Source: Acytostelium subglobosum LB1
Taxonomy: Eukaryota > Evosea > Eumycetozoa > Acytosteliales > Acytosteliaceae
DNA: 64,000 nt
Direction of reading: 5' to 3'
Assembly: GCF_000787575.1 (NCBI RefSeq)
Contig: NW_012236527.1
Coordinates: 1,255,195-1,319,194 of the forward strand
Shown here: in pieces, positions 20,481 through 31,502 of the stretch
Layout of the letters: every line of letters starts with the position of its first letter
Position numbering within the stretch: the first letter of the stretch is position 1
Translations under genes and position numbers: made by a program
Notes under the pieces: model-generated
What the model was told of the DNA's origin: nothing
The model's database searches: none
What the model saw: only the letters and a program-made list of their open reading frames with translations

Positions 20481-22389
20481 ACAACATCAACAGGTACAAC
20501 AACATATTGTTCCAACAACATATACCAATGGAGGCGTGGTACAGGGACAAGGACAACATCGACAATCCTATCCAATGCCAATCGTTCAGATGAACCAACA
20601 ACATACAACTACGACGCCATTGATCATCTCGCCTTCGATATCATACGCTCATCCAGCCGATCTACATCAGCAACAACAGCAAATGATGTTACAACAGCAG
20701 TTCCAGCAGCAAATGTCCGCCGCGCACCAGATCCAGACTGCGGCACACTCATCACCCCCGCTCCAGTTGCAGCCTCTCCACTCCATGCCACCCAACTCTG
20801 TTATCCAAACATCCCCGACCAATGGCGGTGGTGCCCAGGACAATGCATATGTGGCACATCAAGCTTATGCAGCCGCCACTCAGCAGCCCCGCCAACACCA
20901 GGTTCAGAGCAGCACATCGACGCCAAACCCCAGCAACCAGCCAATCCCCCTGCCTCCACACTTGCTGCTCGTGCCATTTGGCAATCAGCCACTGCAGCCA
21001 CATCAACAGATCATCAATGAGTGCTTGAAGCTACACCTGGCGCAGAAGGATCAGTTGGAAAAGATGAAGATGGTCCAGAAGCAAGTGCTGGCACATCCAC
21101 AGAAGGAGACATTCCAGATGTTGGACAACGAGCAGAACACCTTGAAGAAGCAGATCGATGCCGAACTGACATCTTTGACGCAGATCGACCAGACATTCAT
21201 CCTGTCGCCACAGGAGATCCGCAACGTCGTGTTCCTGTTACACGAGTTGACGATCCAGTCGATACAGCTTGAGCTGTACCATGAGGAGCTGCAGCTGCTG
21301 GTGCGTCCACAGAGTCCGCCACCAACCATTGCTGCGCTGGTCGTCATTGATCAGCCATTCCCCATGGTGATCACCAAGTGCAAGCCATTGGAGGATGACC
21401 CTGTCGTTGTCCAGCTGCTGAGCGGCACACGAACTGAACTCCAACTGATTGGAAAGGTCAAGGCGACAATGATTGTTGAGAACCAACAGAACTCCAAGAC
21501 AACGTCCACGCCCAAGACCATCGAGACTGAGGTAGTCAGCATGGACGAGACACAGCGATTGGCAAAATATCACCTCAAGTTCCTCAATGGTACCAGGAAG
21601 AACCCGGTAACGCTCAAGTTTGGCATGCAGGTGCAGGTCGTTGGCAGCACAGCCGTCAACATCGAGTCGCCACCAACTAGCCCCTTCATCGTCATCACCA
21701 ACGAGTGTCAGTACGAGGAGAGTGACGGCACGCTGCTCAAGAAAGACAGTTTTGGCAACAATGCCGAGCTGGCCTGGGCATCATTCGGAAACAAGCTGCA
21801 GCGCCACTTCCTCAGAGCCACTCGTCAGGACTCTATCAAGCCCACTCGCTACCTGGCGCGCCACGAGCTGATGTACCTGCACTCGCAGTTCTTTGGATCA
21901 CGCGCACTCATCACTCAGGCACTGTTCGACACTTTCTGGAGCTGGTTTGGCAAGAGTCTTCAGAAGCTGCGATACCAGCGCCACGTTTGCTCAATGTGGC
22001 AGTCGGGACTGATCTACGGCTTCATCTCACGTCAGAGCGTGGAGGAGGCACTTATCAATGAGGAGGTGGGCACATTCCTCATCCGATTCAGCGAGCGACA
22101 TGCCGGACACTTTGCCATTGGCTACAAGGTAGACGATCCTGACCCCGAGAAGAAGATTCGTCACTACTTGGTCAAGGCGGACGACACTGCCGGCGCCAAG
22201 AAGACCCTACCAGACTTCTTGTCCGAGTGTCCACTGTTCAACAAGATCATGCAATTGACTATCGATGCCACTACTGGCGAACCCAAACTACGTATCTTCC
22301 CAAAGGATGTCGTACTGGAACCCTACTACTCCAAGCGTGAAGCACTGCCGGCAACCAATGGCTACGACTCTTTGCCAGTGATGAACTAG
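20041..22389 (+). CDS. dstA: STATa transcription factor
   Basis: Dictyostelid STAT, activated by tyrosine phosphorylation downstream of extracellular cAMP and controlling stalk and culmination genes. Exons 20041-20210 and 20283-22389 give 758 residues (D. discoideum STATa is 707). Order: acidic N-terminus, a long Gln/His tract (about residues 75-140), Gln/Pro-rich linker, coiled-coil region (about 295-395), DNA-binding domain (about 400-560), linker, and SH2 domain (about 630-720) with the phosphotyrosine-binding Arg658 in [10 protein letters not shown]. The C-terminal Tyr751 in TNGYDS is placed like the activating tyrosine of STATa, seven residues from the end. STATc and others lack this early-ending tail. 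Codons are GC-rich; the poly-Gln tract is mixed CAA/CAG. Confidence 0.93.
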
Positions 22390-22873
22390 TTCCCCTTCCT
22401 TCCTACCAACCCTATTGTACTGCTGCACTAACATATACATTACATTACACTACCTCACCGTCCTTTGTATATACATTAACCAATCCAACTCTACCGCCCG
22501 ACCATCCATTTAAACAATCATTACTTTACTTGTTGTACAATCAATCAATGATATATATAAAGTTTTGCAAACAGATAATATATATTATATATAATTCTCA
22601 GTTTATGTATGTGAATACAGATAGATAGTAACTATCTATCTTCATCTGTCAATCAATCTATCTTGAGTTGTGTGTGAAGTGTTGCTTTGTGGAAATGATA
22701 TGATATTGAGTGTTTGGCGCGGATCATGATGTGAGTGAATTGGGAAGGGTGATTCATTCTAGAACGACATCCCACATACATACATATCAACAACATCATC
22801 ATAACAGCAACATTACATTTAAACATACTTATACATACTTATAATACATACAAAGAAAGAAATATAGTTATAA
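22390..22873. other. Spacer with inverted repeats after dstA
   Basis: AT-rich tandem-gene spacer. It holds an 11-bp-arm inverted repeat at 22619-22641 (AGATAGATAGT, one base, ACTATCTATCT) and an AT palindrome near 22573-22596. Transcription ends of dstA and the promoter of the next gene must both lie here. Confidence 0.55.
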
Positions 22874-24073
22874 ATGGATGATGCTCTTGCCTTTGCAGCT
22901 ATCACCTATCACAAACAACCGAAACAAGAACGAATTAAACCTGTAGAGTACCTCGATAAACAGTATGACAAGATCTTCCAAAGCAGTTCATACACTGTCA
23001 TCGATGGTATATTATATGCAATGCCAAAAGAGAGTACGGATACAACAAATCAATCAATCAATCAATCAATCATCCAATACATGTACTAACATTTGTTAAA
23101 GGAGGGTCAGCTCCACCAAAGAGAGTGGTCGTCAAATCAATGGCAATGGCAGTGATGGCAGAGGCACACAATATCCATGGTGGACACCAAGATGCATCTC
23201 TGATGAGGAAATATATAAGAAGTATATAGATCGGTTCAGAAATATCATTGTGACAAGATATTTACATAGAAGTACTGACCGACATATCATTACCTCTTAT
23301 TGTAGGGACATATTTATGGAGCCATTTGCAAGAGGAGCTGTGTCAAGAATACGTTGACAATTGTATCGAATGTAAATCAAAGCCAAAGACAGAGAAGACA
23401 GCCGACAAGAGAATCCAACCAATCAAACAAGACAACAGTGGTAGTAGTGGAAGTGGAGCAGGAAGCACTTGTAGCTCCAATAACAAGAGGAAGGAAGATG
23501 TACATAATGAAGGAAGAAAGTTAACATTTGGTAGGTCAATCAATCAAAGAGCTGAGTTGGCGATGAAGCCATCAGAGTCACTCACTAACAACAACCATGG
23601 CATTGACAATAGCAATCAAGAAACCAAAGATTATACCTGGAGAGTTTAAACAAGAACAAAACGACAAAGCACTGGTACTGCCATCACCGACATCCATAAC
23701 TCCATTACCACCCAACACAATGACACCTCAAATGCTATCGATCAATCAATTCATTGGCGCAATTGACACATCAGAGATGAAGACCAACGTTGACAATCTG
23801 ACAAAGATAGTCTCCAATCTGACGGATCAGAACAAGGAGAATATCAAGTGGGCAAAGAACCAGATGGTGATGACCTGCGACATTGGCCAGGCGGTGGCTG
23901 GTCTGGACGAGAAGGTGGAGACAGAGATACAGAAACTGAACACCAAGCTGGACATAGAGGTACAGAAGCTGAACGACAAGGTTGACAAGACGCTGCAGCA
24001 GTTGGACAAGCAGACTCAGTTATTGGAGAATATCTACAATTGCCTGTACCATAGCCAAATTAGAAACCAATGA
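22874..24073 (+). CDS. Host gene with integrase-type H2C2 zinc-binding domain and C-terminal coiled coil
   Basis: Four-exon gene (22874-23033, 23102-23221, 23306-23530, 23613-24073), 321 residues. Residues about 70-117 match the H2C2 zinc-binding fold found at the front of retroelement integrases: EAHNIHGGH (H76, H82), a Tyr/Trp-containing helix, and YVDNCIECK (C113, C116). No integrase core, reverse transcriptase, protease or terminal repeats are seen, and the gene is intact, spliced and flanked by ordinary genes. The most likely reading is a domesticated domain in a host protein, as in animal GIN1-type genes. The middle is Ser/Lys-rich and basic; the last 100 residues form a heptad-like coiled coil (DEKVETEIQKLNTKLDIEVQ), suggesting oligomerisation. 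Function unknown. Convergent with Rpn1. Confidence 0.72.
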
Positions 24074-24303
24074 AGGAATCTTCTTCTGCTGTAACAAGTT
24101 GAAGTTGGTTCATAGACATGGATGGTAGAGATTATTTATTATAATATATATTTGTTTGTGTGATCATTCAGATGAAGTTGTTGTCTAAACTCATCTCTAG
24201 GCGCAATGTTCGATGTCGATGATACTGTTGCTTATTCTTGCTGTTGCTGTGTTGCTACTTTACTCGCTCAATCATTCATTCATTCGTTCAATCGCTAAAT
24301 CAA

Positions 24304-27275
24304 TCACTTCTTAGACTTTGAAGCTGGTTCTTGGGTGGCATTAGGGTTGGGCTTCAAAATAACGATACCTTCCAAGACTGATGACAATGGAATGTAGTCG
24401 TCAGTGGCCAACTCTGCTCTCTCGCTATATCCTATTAGTACAGGTGTGGTATGTGTCTGGAAACCGGTGATGGTCTTGGGCTTGCCTGCCAGACCAACTG
24501 TATCTACACTCTGTCCAACACGCACAGACACTGGCAGTGGGTTGAGCTTCTCATCCAATGTCATCAGCATTCTTGGGTGAATCGCCAGGACAATAGAGTA
24601 GAATAAATAGTGAGCCTTTGTAAACAACACTGATTAGAAATGATGTTCATGTTAGTTAAGGTTAATTGATTGATTGGGAGTTGACTTACAGTTCTTAATA
24701 TCCAAACCAGCATGAAGAAGGACCAATAGACCACTGACAGCAACTGGTGACATCAAGTTACGATCACTGTGATATGGGTTGAGGGTCAGAGTACCCTTGC
24801 CAAGATGGAGGAGACCTTGTGCCATGCGGACAAAGAAGAGATGAGTCTCCTTGGCATAGAACACAGCCAATGCCTTCAAAAGGCCTCCAATACGGGCGTT
24901 GTTGGTACCGGCTCCAATGAGACCGAGAGAAATGATGGCACCCTGGGCAACCTCGGGGTCCTGGTCGTGGGACAACTTGGACAGGATATCCATGACGGCA
25001 ATACGTGGGTTGGAGGCAGACAACAGACCGAGGGCCATTGGGATGGCACGGCGAATGTTGATGTTGCCCTTCTGGAGCAGATGGTCAAAGGAACGGAGAC
25101 ACATCTCTGAGCCAATCTCCTCACCCATGGCTATCAGCGAGATACAGAGGACGGCCAACGAATGGTTGGGGTTCTCCTTACCGTCGCAGCAGAGGTGGAG
25201 CATGTTTTGTACCTTGAGCACGTTTCCAGTGCCGGCGAAAGCACAGCTCTCCAATGTGAGACGAGCGTATTCACCTGGGGCACCCTCGATGGCCTTGAGT
25301 GTCTCGAGTGTGAGCTCAGCCTCCTCTTGCTTGCCCAGATATAGGAGACCAAGGGCCAGATGCAGGAAACGGCAGTAGGAGCTTGTGAGGGAGGTCTTGT
25401 CGCGAGTCAACAGTGTCTGGACAAACAGGGTGGACAACGAGTCGTCACAGCTGCCCACGTAGATCAGACCAAGAGCAAGTGCAGCAATTCCAACCAGCTC
25501 CATTCCAACAGAGTTGTCTTCGACGATTGGCAAGATGTAGGACTGGAGGTCCTCGCGTCTAGTGCCAGCGTAGGCAAAGCCCAGCGACAGCACGGCGGCC
25601 GTCCTGACTGTGACGGATGGATGGGAGAGATGCTCGACATTCAGCGCAATAACTGGGTCGACCTCACTGCGAATGCCCGATGAAAGGATTCCAATTGCCA
25701 ATATAGCTCCACTCTTTGCATTCTCATCGGTGGACGTAAGGTACTTATCAATCTTGTTGAGGCCATTGTCAATGTCCCACAAATGAACCATTCCTAGCGA
25801 TGCGACTGTACTCATAATACCGAGATCTCTGTTCTTGTACCACCATTTCTCTGTTGTTGATGTTAGTCATGTTCAATCAATCAAAGTAATATGCTGAACA
25901 ACATACCATCTTCAGTCATCAACTTATCCTTGGTGAAGGCACAGTTGACAAAGGCATTTACAAAGGAGGAGGCAAGGTTGATTCTGGCCGACTCGGGGGC
26001 GACACCGGTGGAGTTCTCCAGGTGCGATTGGAAGATGTCCTCTGGAAGCTTGGGCTCACGGACGTCGAGGTCATTGGCAAGGTTCAAAAAGTATTCGCTA
26101 AGATGAGTGTTGTTAATGATCTCCTCGACCGAAGAGATGTCAACATCGGTTGGAACAATCTTATGTCTGGCGGCAATGTATGCCAACTGTTGAAGAATGG
26201 TCGTGTTCCTATATGAGTGAGTTTGTTAGCATGACTGTGGACTGACTGGTCACATGACGCAAGGGTAAGTTAAACTTACTTCTCAGCGAGTCTGAATATG
26301 TTGGAGACGAGAGCTGGCTCACCAATCCTCAGGGCAACACGGAGAGCGTCTGGGTATTGCTTGACCTTGATGTATATCTCGACGACGACCTTGAGGATGT
26401 TGATGTCATCGGGGCCTGGCACGTAGTATGCGGCGCTGGTGAGATAAAGACAGACACGGGGATAGTTGTTCTCGTCGATAAAGTTGAAGAGCTTGGGCAG
26501 CTGCTCAACCTCGAGCAGCAGGTCACAGGCCTCTGGCTCGGCGTTATGTGCCATCTGGAAGGGGACGATCTCGTCGACCAGTGCCAGCAGGTCGTCGACA
26601 GACTGGTTCTCGACCTTGCGGATGTCATAGTCGACACCAATCTCCATGGCCAAATGACGGACGTACTCGTGACCCCATGAAGATATCTGTTCGCCAGATC
26701 CCAGCAACTTGTATTTCAACGTATCCCTTATCTCCTCATTACCATTCGCCATTGCCAACACTGAGAGTATATCTGCCAATGATTTCTAGATTGAGTAGTT
26801 CGATTGATTGATTGAGTTAGTGACATCATCATATATTGTTCGCGTAGACACAACCAATAAACATACCTTTGGCTTGCCTTCATTCATTGTCTTGTATGTC
26901 TCAACCATTGTATTGTAGTGAGCTCTGAGGAACTTGAGTGGCTTGGGCACTGATGTCATTGAGCTGGTTGAAGACTTGATCTCACCCTTTAGAGACTCGA
27001 GCGATGCCAATACAATCTCTGCATTGCTATCCTTTGTACGCTCGACCAATAACTCCAAGTCGGCCTTTAACTTCTCATCCTCTGGTGACTAAATAATAAT
27101 AAACAAATAAAAATATATATTAGAATCAATCAATCAATCAATGAATGATTATTAATTAATAACATACCAAGTCATCATCCTTCTTCTCATCCTTCTTCTT
27201 GTTGGGCACCTTCTTCTCAGCTGGTTTCTGCTGTTGAGCGTCCTTTGATGCTGCTTGTTCTTTCTCAGTAGGCAT
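24304..27275 (-). CDS. psmD2: 26S proteasome regulatory subunit Rpn1/PSMD2
   Basis: Non-ATPase base subunit of the proteasome 19S particle, docking site for ubiquitin receptors and Ubp6. Six exons (27168-27275, 26867-27088, 26280-26785, 25907-26208, 24690-25850, 24304-24629) give 874 residues. Seen: charged Lys/Asp-rich N-terminus, [24 protein letters not shown], the proteasome/cyclosome repeats with the recurrent [17 protein letters not shown] helices (about residues 400-750), and the closing segment [21 protein letters not shown] and [11 protein letters not shown], typical of PSMD2. Every junction keeps frame with GT/AG. Rpn2/PSMD1 also has such repeats but lacks this C-terminus. Spacer to the H2C2 gene is 230 bp, tail to tail. 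Confidence 0.96.
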
Positions 27276-27716
27276 TCTAATCTAATATACTCTACTGTTC
27301 TATTTTATAATATAATATATGTAAATGTAATATGTAATATGTAATATGTAATATATATAAATGTTGTAAATTATGTACACTTAAGTGATGTTGATGATGG
27401 AGATGAATGAGAATTGTGATGAAGTGAAATTAAGTGAGTGATGTTCAACTCATCACAACTTCATCAAAAATGTGTGTTCCATTCAATTTAAATTAAAAAA
27501 ATTCCAAAATTAAATTCATTGAACTTCCAATTAGTGATCAACTTAATTGTTTAATGACTAATTATGATCATCATGATGTAGTCATTACTAATTGTTTGAA
27601 GGATTGATTGGAATAGTCCCATCCTCACTATGTACTGAACTGGATCTATTCCAATCAATCATCCAATCAATCAATCAATCAAGAAGTTGGAGTTTGATAA
27701 TTATAATATTATTTAT
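27276..27716. other. Spacer between Rpn1 start and kinase stop
   Basis: AT-rich tandem spacer (both genes minus strand). Repeats of TGTAATA (about 27316-27350) and ATCA/TCAA (27655-27685) are seen. It should contain the Rpn1 promoter and no gene. Confidence 0.6.
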
Positions 27717-29219
27717 TTACATCAGACTAGCATTGGTTGTTGGACCAAAGACTTGGGGTTGGAGCAGGAATTGATCATTGATCAATTGACTGGAAGATGG
27801 TCTAAGTGTGTAGGGTTGTAATATACGCTCAATGAATGTTGATTCTTTGGGATACTGGAATTTGAAACTGGATGGAAGTGTATGATTACGTTTGAGTGCT
27901 GATAATGACATTACTCGCTCCATCTCCGTCTTGAAACACGCCAACAATTCATAATATATAACGCCAACACTGAATATATCGGTCATCTGATTGTATGATT
28001 GGCCTGATTCTTGTTCGGGACTGGTGTACAAATATGTTCCAACTGGTGCCTTATTATTGATAGGTGCGCCACGATGATGTTGTAGATGTTGATCAAACAT
28101 CATTGTAGATTTTAGATGATCCAATGATTCGGCCAGACCGAAATCGCCAATCTTGGCCAGCAATGAGGAGGGCGTGTGGAACAGGAAGATATTGTCCGGT
28201 GTGATGTCCCTGTGTACAAAGCCTTGTCGATGTATATATTGCAGTCCATTGATTATCTGTTTGATTATCTCTTTACATTCACCCTGATTCGATCCCAATT
28301 GTGATTGTTGTTGCTGTTGCTTCATCCATGATCTCAATGTACCCTTGCCGCACAGCTCCATCTGAATGAACAGGTAGCCAATGGGCGGGGTCTTCGACAT
28401 GCACTCGTCCTCAGGGTCATCTTCGTCCAACTCGTCTTCATCCAACTCGTCCAAGTCATCGATTGACCATTCGCCAATATCATCCTCATCATTGATGCCA
28501 GTTGTAGTATCATCGGTGGGATGTAGGTGTGCTGGCTCCATCCATGTTGAGTAGTAACGTACTATGTTTGGATGGTTCAACTTGGCCATGGTACGTGCTT
28601 CTTTGAGAGCGATGGCAGGGTCGCCACTATGTACCGCCAGCCTCTTGACAGCATACTCGACCTGGTCAAAATGATTGATGCATCGATACACCACGCCAAA
28701 CCCGCCTCTTCCAATCGTGTTGACCATGTCGAATTCATCCTTGAATCGACTATATCCATGCTCACCAGGTGAGTTGATATCGCCTGTTGTGGACGATGAA
28801 GTTGATGTCGATGTTGTTGTTGGTGAAGATGATGACGTTGATGATGCTGTCGAGTAATGTTGTCTGTTGTTTGTATTGTTGTTCAAGACTTGGATGCTTG
28901 TGGTCGTGGCTGTGGCTGTGGCTGTAGCTGTGGCTGTGGCCGATGCAATCTTTGATTGTTGTTGCTGTATAAGATGTGGCGTCTGTAGGATGGCCGAGAG
29001 TGCAGGGACTTTGACCAAAGTCCGTTTGGATGACAAACTTGTCACACACGACTTGTTGTTGTTGTCATGAGTTTGTGATTGGCTGGCAACCAATATAGGT
29101 TGTTGTTGTTGTTGCTTGGTGATGAATGAGGATGTGTGAGGAGGTGGTGCAACACTTGGTGTCAACAATAGTGATGATGATGATGCCCTCGTTTGCAATT
29201 GATTAAGTATCTTCCACAT
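27717..29219 (-). CDS. Protein kinase, eIF2alpha-kinase (PEK/GCN2)-like
   Basis: Intronless, 500 residues. Kinase domain about 162-490: Gly loop GRGGFG (170-175), ATP-binding Lys192 (AVKRL), catalytic HRD (336-338, HRDITPDN), DFG (359-361) and a GTYLYTSPEQ activation-segment end. An acidic insert (about 243-282) sits between strands beta4 and beta5, and the text NHPNIVRYYSTWME plus the DIFSVGVIYYELL segment is typical of kinases that phosphorylate eIF2alpha to slow translation under stress. The usual catalytic-loop Lys (HRDLKP) is replaced by Thr (HRDITP). The first 160 residues are low-complexity (poly-Gln, Ala-Thr repeats, Ser/Thr) with no RWD or HisRS-like domain, so it is not a full GCN2. 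Substrate assignment is inferred from the kinase domain alone. Confidence 0.82.
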   Translation of the reverse strand: MWKILNQLQTRASSSSLLLTPSVAPPPHTSSFITKQQQQQPILVASQSQTHDNNNKSCVTSLSSKRTLVKVPALSAILQTPHLIQQQQSKIASATATATATATATTTSIQVLNNNTNNRQHYSTASSTSSSSPTTTSTSTSSSTTGDINSPGEHGYSRFKDEFDMVNTIGRGGFGVVYRCINHFDQVEYAVKRLAVHSGDPAIALKEARTMAKLNHPNIVRYYSTWMEPAHLHPTDDTTTGINDEDDIGEWSIDDLDELDEDELDEDDPEDECMSKTPPIGYLFIQMELCGKGTLRSWMKQQQQQSQLGSNQGECKEIIKQIINGLQYIHRQGFVHRDITPDNIFLFHTPSSLLAKIGDFGLAESLDHLKSTMMFDQHLQHHRGAPINNKAPVGTYLYTSPEQESGQSYNQMTDIFSVGVIYYELLACFKTEMERVMSLSALKRNHTLPSSFKFQYPKESTFIERILQPYTLRPSSSQLINDQFLLQPQVFGPTTNASLM

Positions 29220-29909
29220 CTTCGATCAATCATTCAATCAATGATGAATGTGTAAACTTGATTGTGATTGAATGAGTGAGCGAGTGAGATCAACATTGAT
29301 CTTTGATTGGCATTCACTCCCTAAGAGAGAAAGGCAGGTAGTGACCGACCACCAGGTGCCACTCACATCCATCTGACTGACTGACGACTGACGACTGACT
29401 GATTGATTAATACATCATTATTAGCTCACTTTACAAAAGAGGAGTGTGGTCAATCATGTGATCATGAAGCCCAGGGCTCATTCGTTTTTGGATCATTAAG
29501 GGAGAAGTGGACTAGCATTGATGTTGAATGGCAGCACATAGTATTATGGAATAGACTAAAGAATGGATGTTGATGATCATTTATTATTACTTGGGCCTGG
29601 CTTACAGTTAGGGAATAGTCATCGGGCGAAATGTTGGTAAGGTGTTGTGGTCGGTGATGCTGATGTAGTTGTTGTTGAGGAGTTGATTGTTTGAATGATT
29701 GGGTTGGGTCAGGTTGGGTTGATTGAATGTTTATTGATCGATGCCTAAGACACCGAGGGTAATTGGTAAGTTGAGTGTGGAGAGGGGCTTGTGGGCGAAG
29801 GGCTAGCCCTCAGCGGCAGACAACTTGAAGAAGTAGGCCTCGGCGACAATCGGAGGCGTGTGTATGGTATTTGCGTGATGCGTGTACCTGCTCCTGACGA
29901 CTAGGGGAT
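29220..29909. other. Spacer between the kinase and carboxylesterase genes
   Basis: Same-strand spacer of 690 bp. Left half: TCAATCA and TGACTGACGAC repeats near the kinase start. Right half: GC-richer 3' flank of the esterase. No gene seen. Confidence 0.55.
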
Positions 29910-31502
29910 TTAGTAGGCAAGGAAGTATGGTCTCCAGTTCTCACAGATGGTCTTGAGGTATGGGACCTGGGCGTCGAGATCGGTGGGGTCTGGGCCGTAG
30001 TACATGGCGTTGGGGTAGGTGGATGGCCACTGGGAGAGGTAAGACACTGGGCTTCCGTTGGCGGCAAAGTCAGTCCAGGCGCGGTTCATTCTGGAGGCCA
30101 TGAAGTAGTCGCCGGTGGAGAATGGGTATGGGGTGTAGACGTCGCGGAAGAAGATGTATGGCAACTCGTTACCGTGGGAGGCGGCCAAGTATGGCTGCGA
30201 GGCGGGGTAGTTTGGCGAGGAGTAGTTGAAGATGTATGAGTTGAAGTTGATGTTGTCGCGGTTGAAGTACTCGGTGGCGAGGATGGAGCCACAGGTGATG
30301 TAGTAGTCGCCAAAGAACTCAGCGCCGCCGTACCAGTTGCTGGAGGCAACGGATGGGACGTACCAGCTGAGGATGTTGTCGACGTCGGATTGGGCAAAGT
30401 ACACCTTGAGGTACTTGGCGATGGTGTCGTTCAACTTGGTCTCGGTGACGTTGGCAGTTGGTCCGACGAAGCCAAGACGCGAGTAGGCCATGAAGTTACC
30501 CTCGTCGTAGTTGTGTCCGATGATGACCTCGGCGTGCTTGTTGTACTGACCGTTCTTGAGGGCAGTCAATGGGAGGGTGTCGATGAGACGGCCGTCGACC
30601 ATTGGGACGAAGAAGTCAGACTGGGCAGCAGATGGGGTGATGTTGCGGGCGGGGAGGGCACGCATGCACTCGAGGACGCCGTTGACGTTGGGGGTTCCGT
30701 TGGAGTTGGTGATGTTGCAACCCTTGGTGGCGGCGTAGGCAACAGTCTTGTCACGGGAGGTGGTGGCGGTGGGGATGTACCATTGCCATGAGGACTGGAT
30801 GATGGCACGGTCGTACAAGTGGTAGGACTGGGGGATGGTCAAGTGGTGGAGCACAGATGAACCTCCAGCAGACTCTCCGTAGATGGTGACGCGGTTGGGG
30901 TCTCCACCAAAGGCGCGGATGTTCTTCTGGATCCAGCTGAGGGCAGCTTGCTGATCCTGGAGACCGAGGTTGGTGTTAGAGTCGAATGACTGGAAACCAA
31001 AGATGTTGAGACGGTACTGGATGACGACGGAGATGACGTCGCCGACTGGGGCGATCAAGCTGCCGTCAAAGTCGGTGGCGGCACCGGTCCAGTAGCGACC
31101 ACCGTGGATGAACACCATGACGGGGAGACGCGAGAAGAACTGGTCGTCGTCCTGGGACACGTACTTGGGGGTGAAGATGTTCATGTAGAGGCAGTCCTCG
31201 CTCATGTTGTAGGTGGCGGGGAGGCCAGACTGGTAGCATGAGGGCGGGTTCTGGGTGGCGTAGGTCATGCCCCAGTTGTACCAAATGGGCTGGGGTGGAC
31301 GGAAACGCAGGTTGCCGACGGGTGCCTGGGCGTAGGGCACTCCGAGGAAGGCACGAGTTTGGTTCTGGTAGACACCTGTGAACAGACCAGAGATCGAGCT
31401 GACTGTCAATGGGTATGTCTGGAGCTGTGGCTGAGTGGCAAGCACCACACAGCTGGCGGCCAACAAGCATGTGGCCAATACCAACAATGTTTGTGTTCTC
31501 AT
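29910..31502 (-). CDS. Secreted type-B carboxylesterase (cholinesterase family, crystal-protein/D2-like)
   Basis: Alpha/beta-hydrolase of the carboxylesterase type-B family, 530 residues, intronless. Seen: signal peptide (hydrophobic run about 5-22), the EDCLYMNIF signature (102-110), the oxyanion HGG (133-135), nucleophile Ser211 in GESAGGSS, acid Glu334 (YDEGNF) and His443 (SHGNELPY), so the catalytic triad is complete. Several Asn-glycosylation sites are present. Dictyostelids have related proteins, the crystal protein of esterosomes and cAMP-regulated D2; either role is possible. Codon choice is strongly GC-ending compared with the neighbouring kinase, suggesting high expression. Substrate cannot be told. 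Confidence 0.93.
   Translation of the reverse strand: MRTQTLLVLATCLLAASCVVLATQPQLQTYPLTVSSISGLFTGVYQNQTRAFLGVPYAQAPVGNLRFRPPQPIWYNWGMTYATQNPPSCYQSGLPATYNMSEDCLYMNIFTPKYVSQDDDQFFSRLPVMVFIHGGRYWTGAATDFDGSLIAPVGDVISVVIQYRLNIFGFQSFDSNTNLGLQDQQAALSWIQKNIRAFGGDPNRVTIYGESAGGSSVLHHLTIPQSYHLYDRAIIQSSWQWYIPTATTSRDKTVAYAATKGCNITNSNGTPNVNGVLECMRALPARNITPSAAQSDFFVPMVDGRLIDTLPLTALKNGQYNKHAEVIIGHNYDEGNFMAYSRLGFVGPTANVTETKLNDTIAKYLKVYFAQSDVDNILSWYVPSVASSNWYGGAEFFGDYYITCGSILATEYFNRDNINFNSYIFNYSSPNYPASQPYLAASHGNELPYIFFRDVYTPYPFSTGDYFMASRMNRAWTDFAANGSPVSYLSQWPSTYPNAMYYGPDPTDLDAQVPYLKTICENWRPYFLAY

Noticed and set aside
20306-20608. Val/Ala-rich and Leu-rich frames opposite the dstA Gln tract
   Set aside because: Shadows of the CAA/CAG repeat read on the other strand or in other frames.
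30390-30791. Plus-strand Val/Gly-rich frame over the esterase
   Set aside because: Antisense shadow created by the GC-ending codon bias of the esterase gene.
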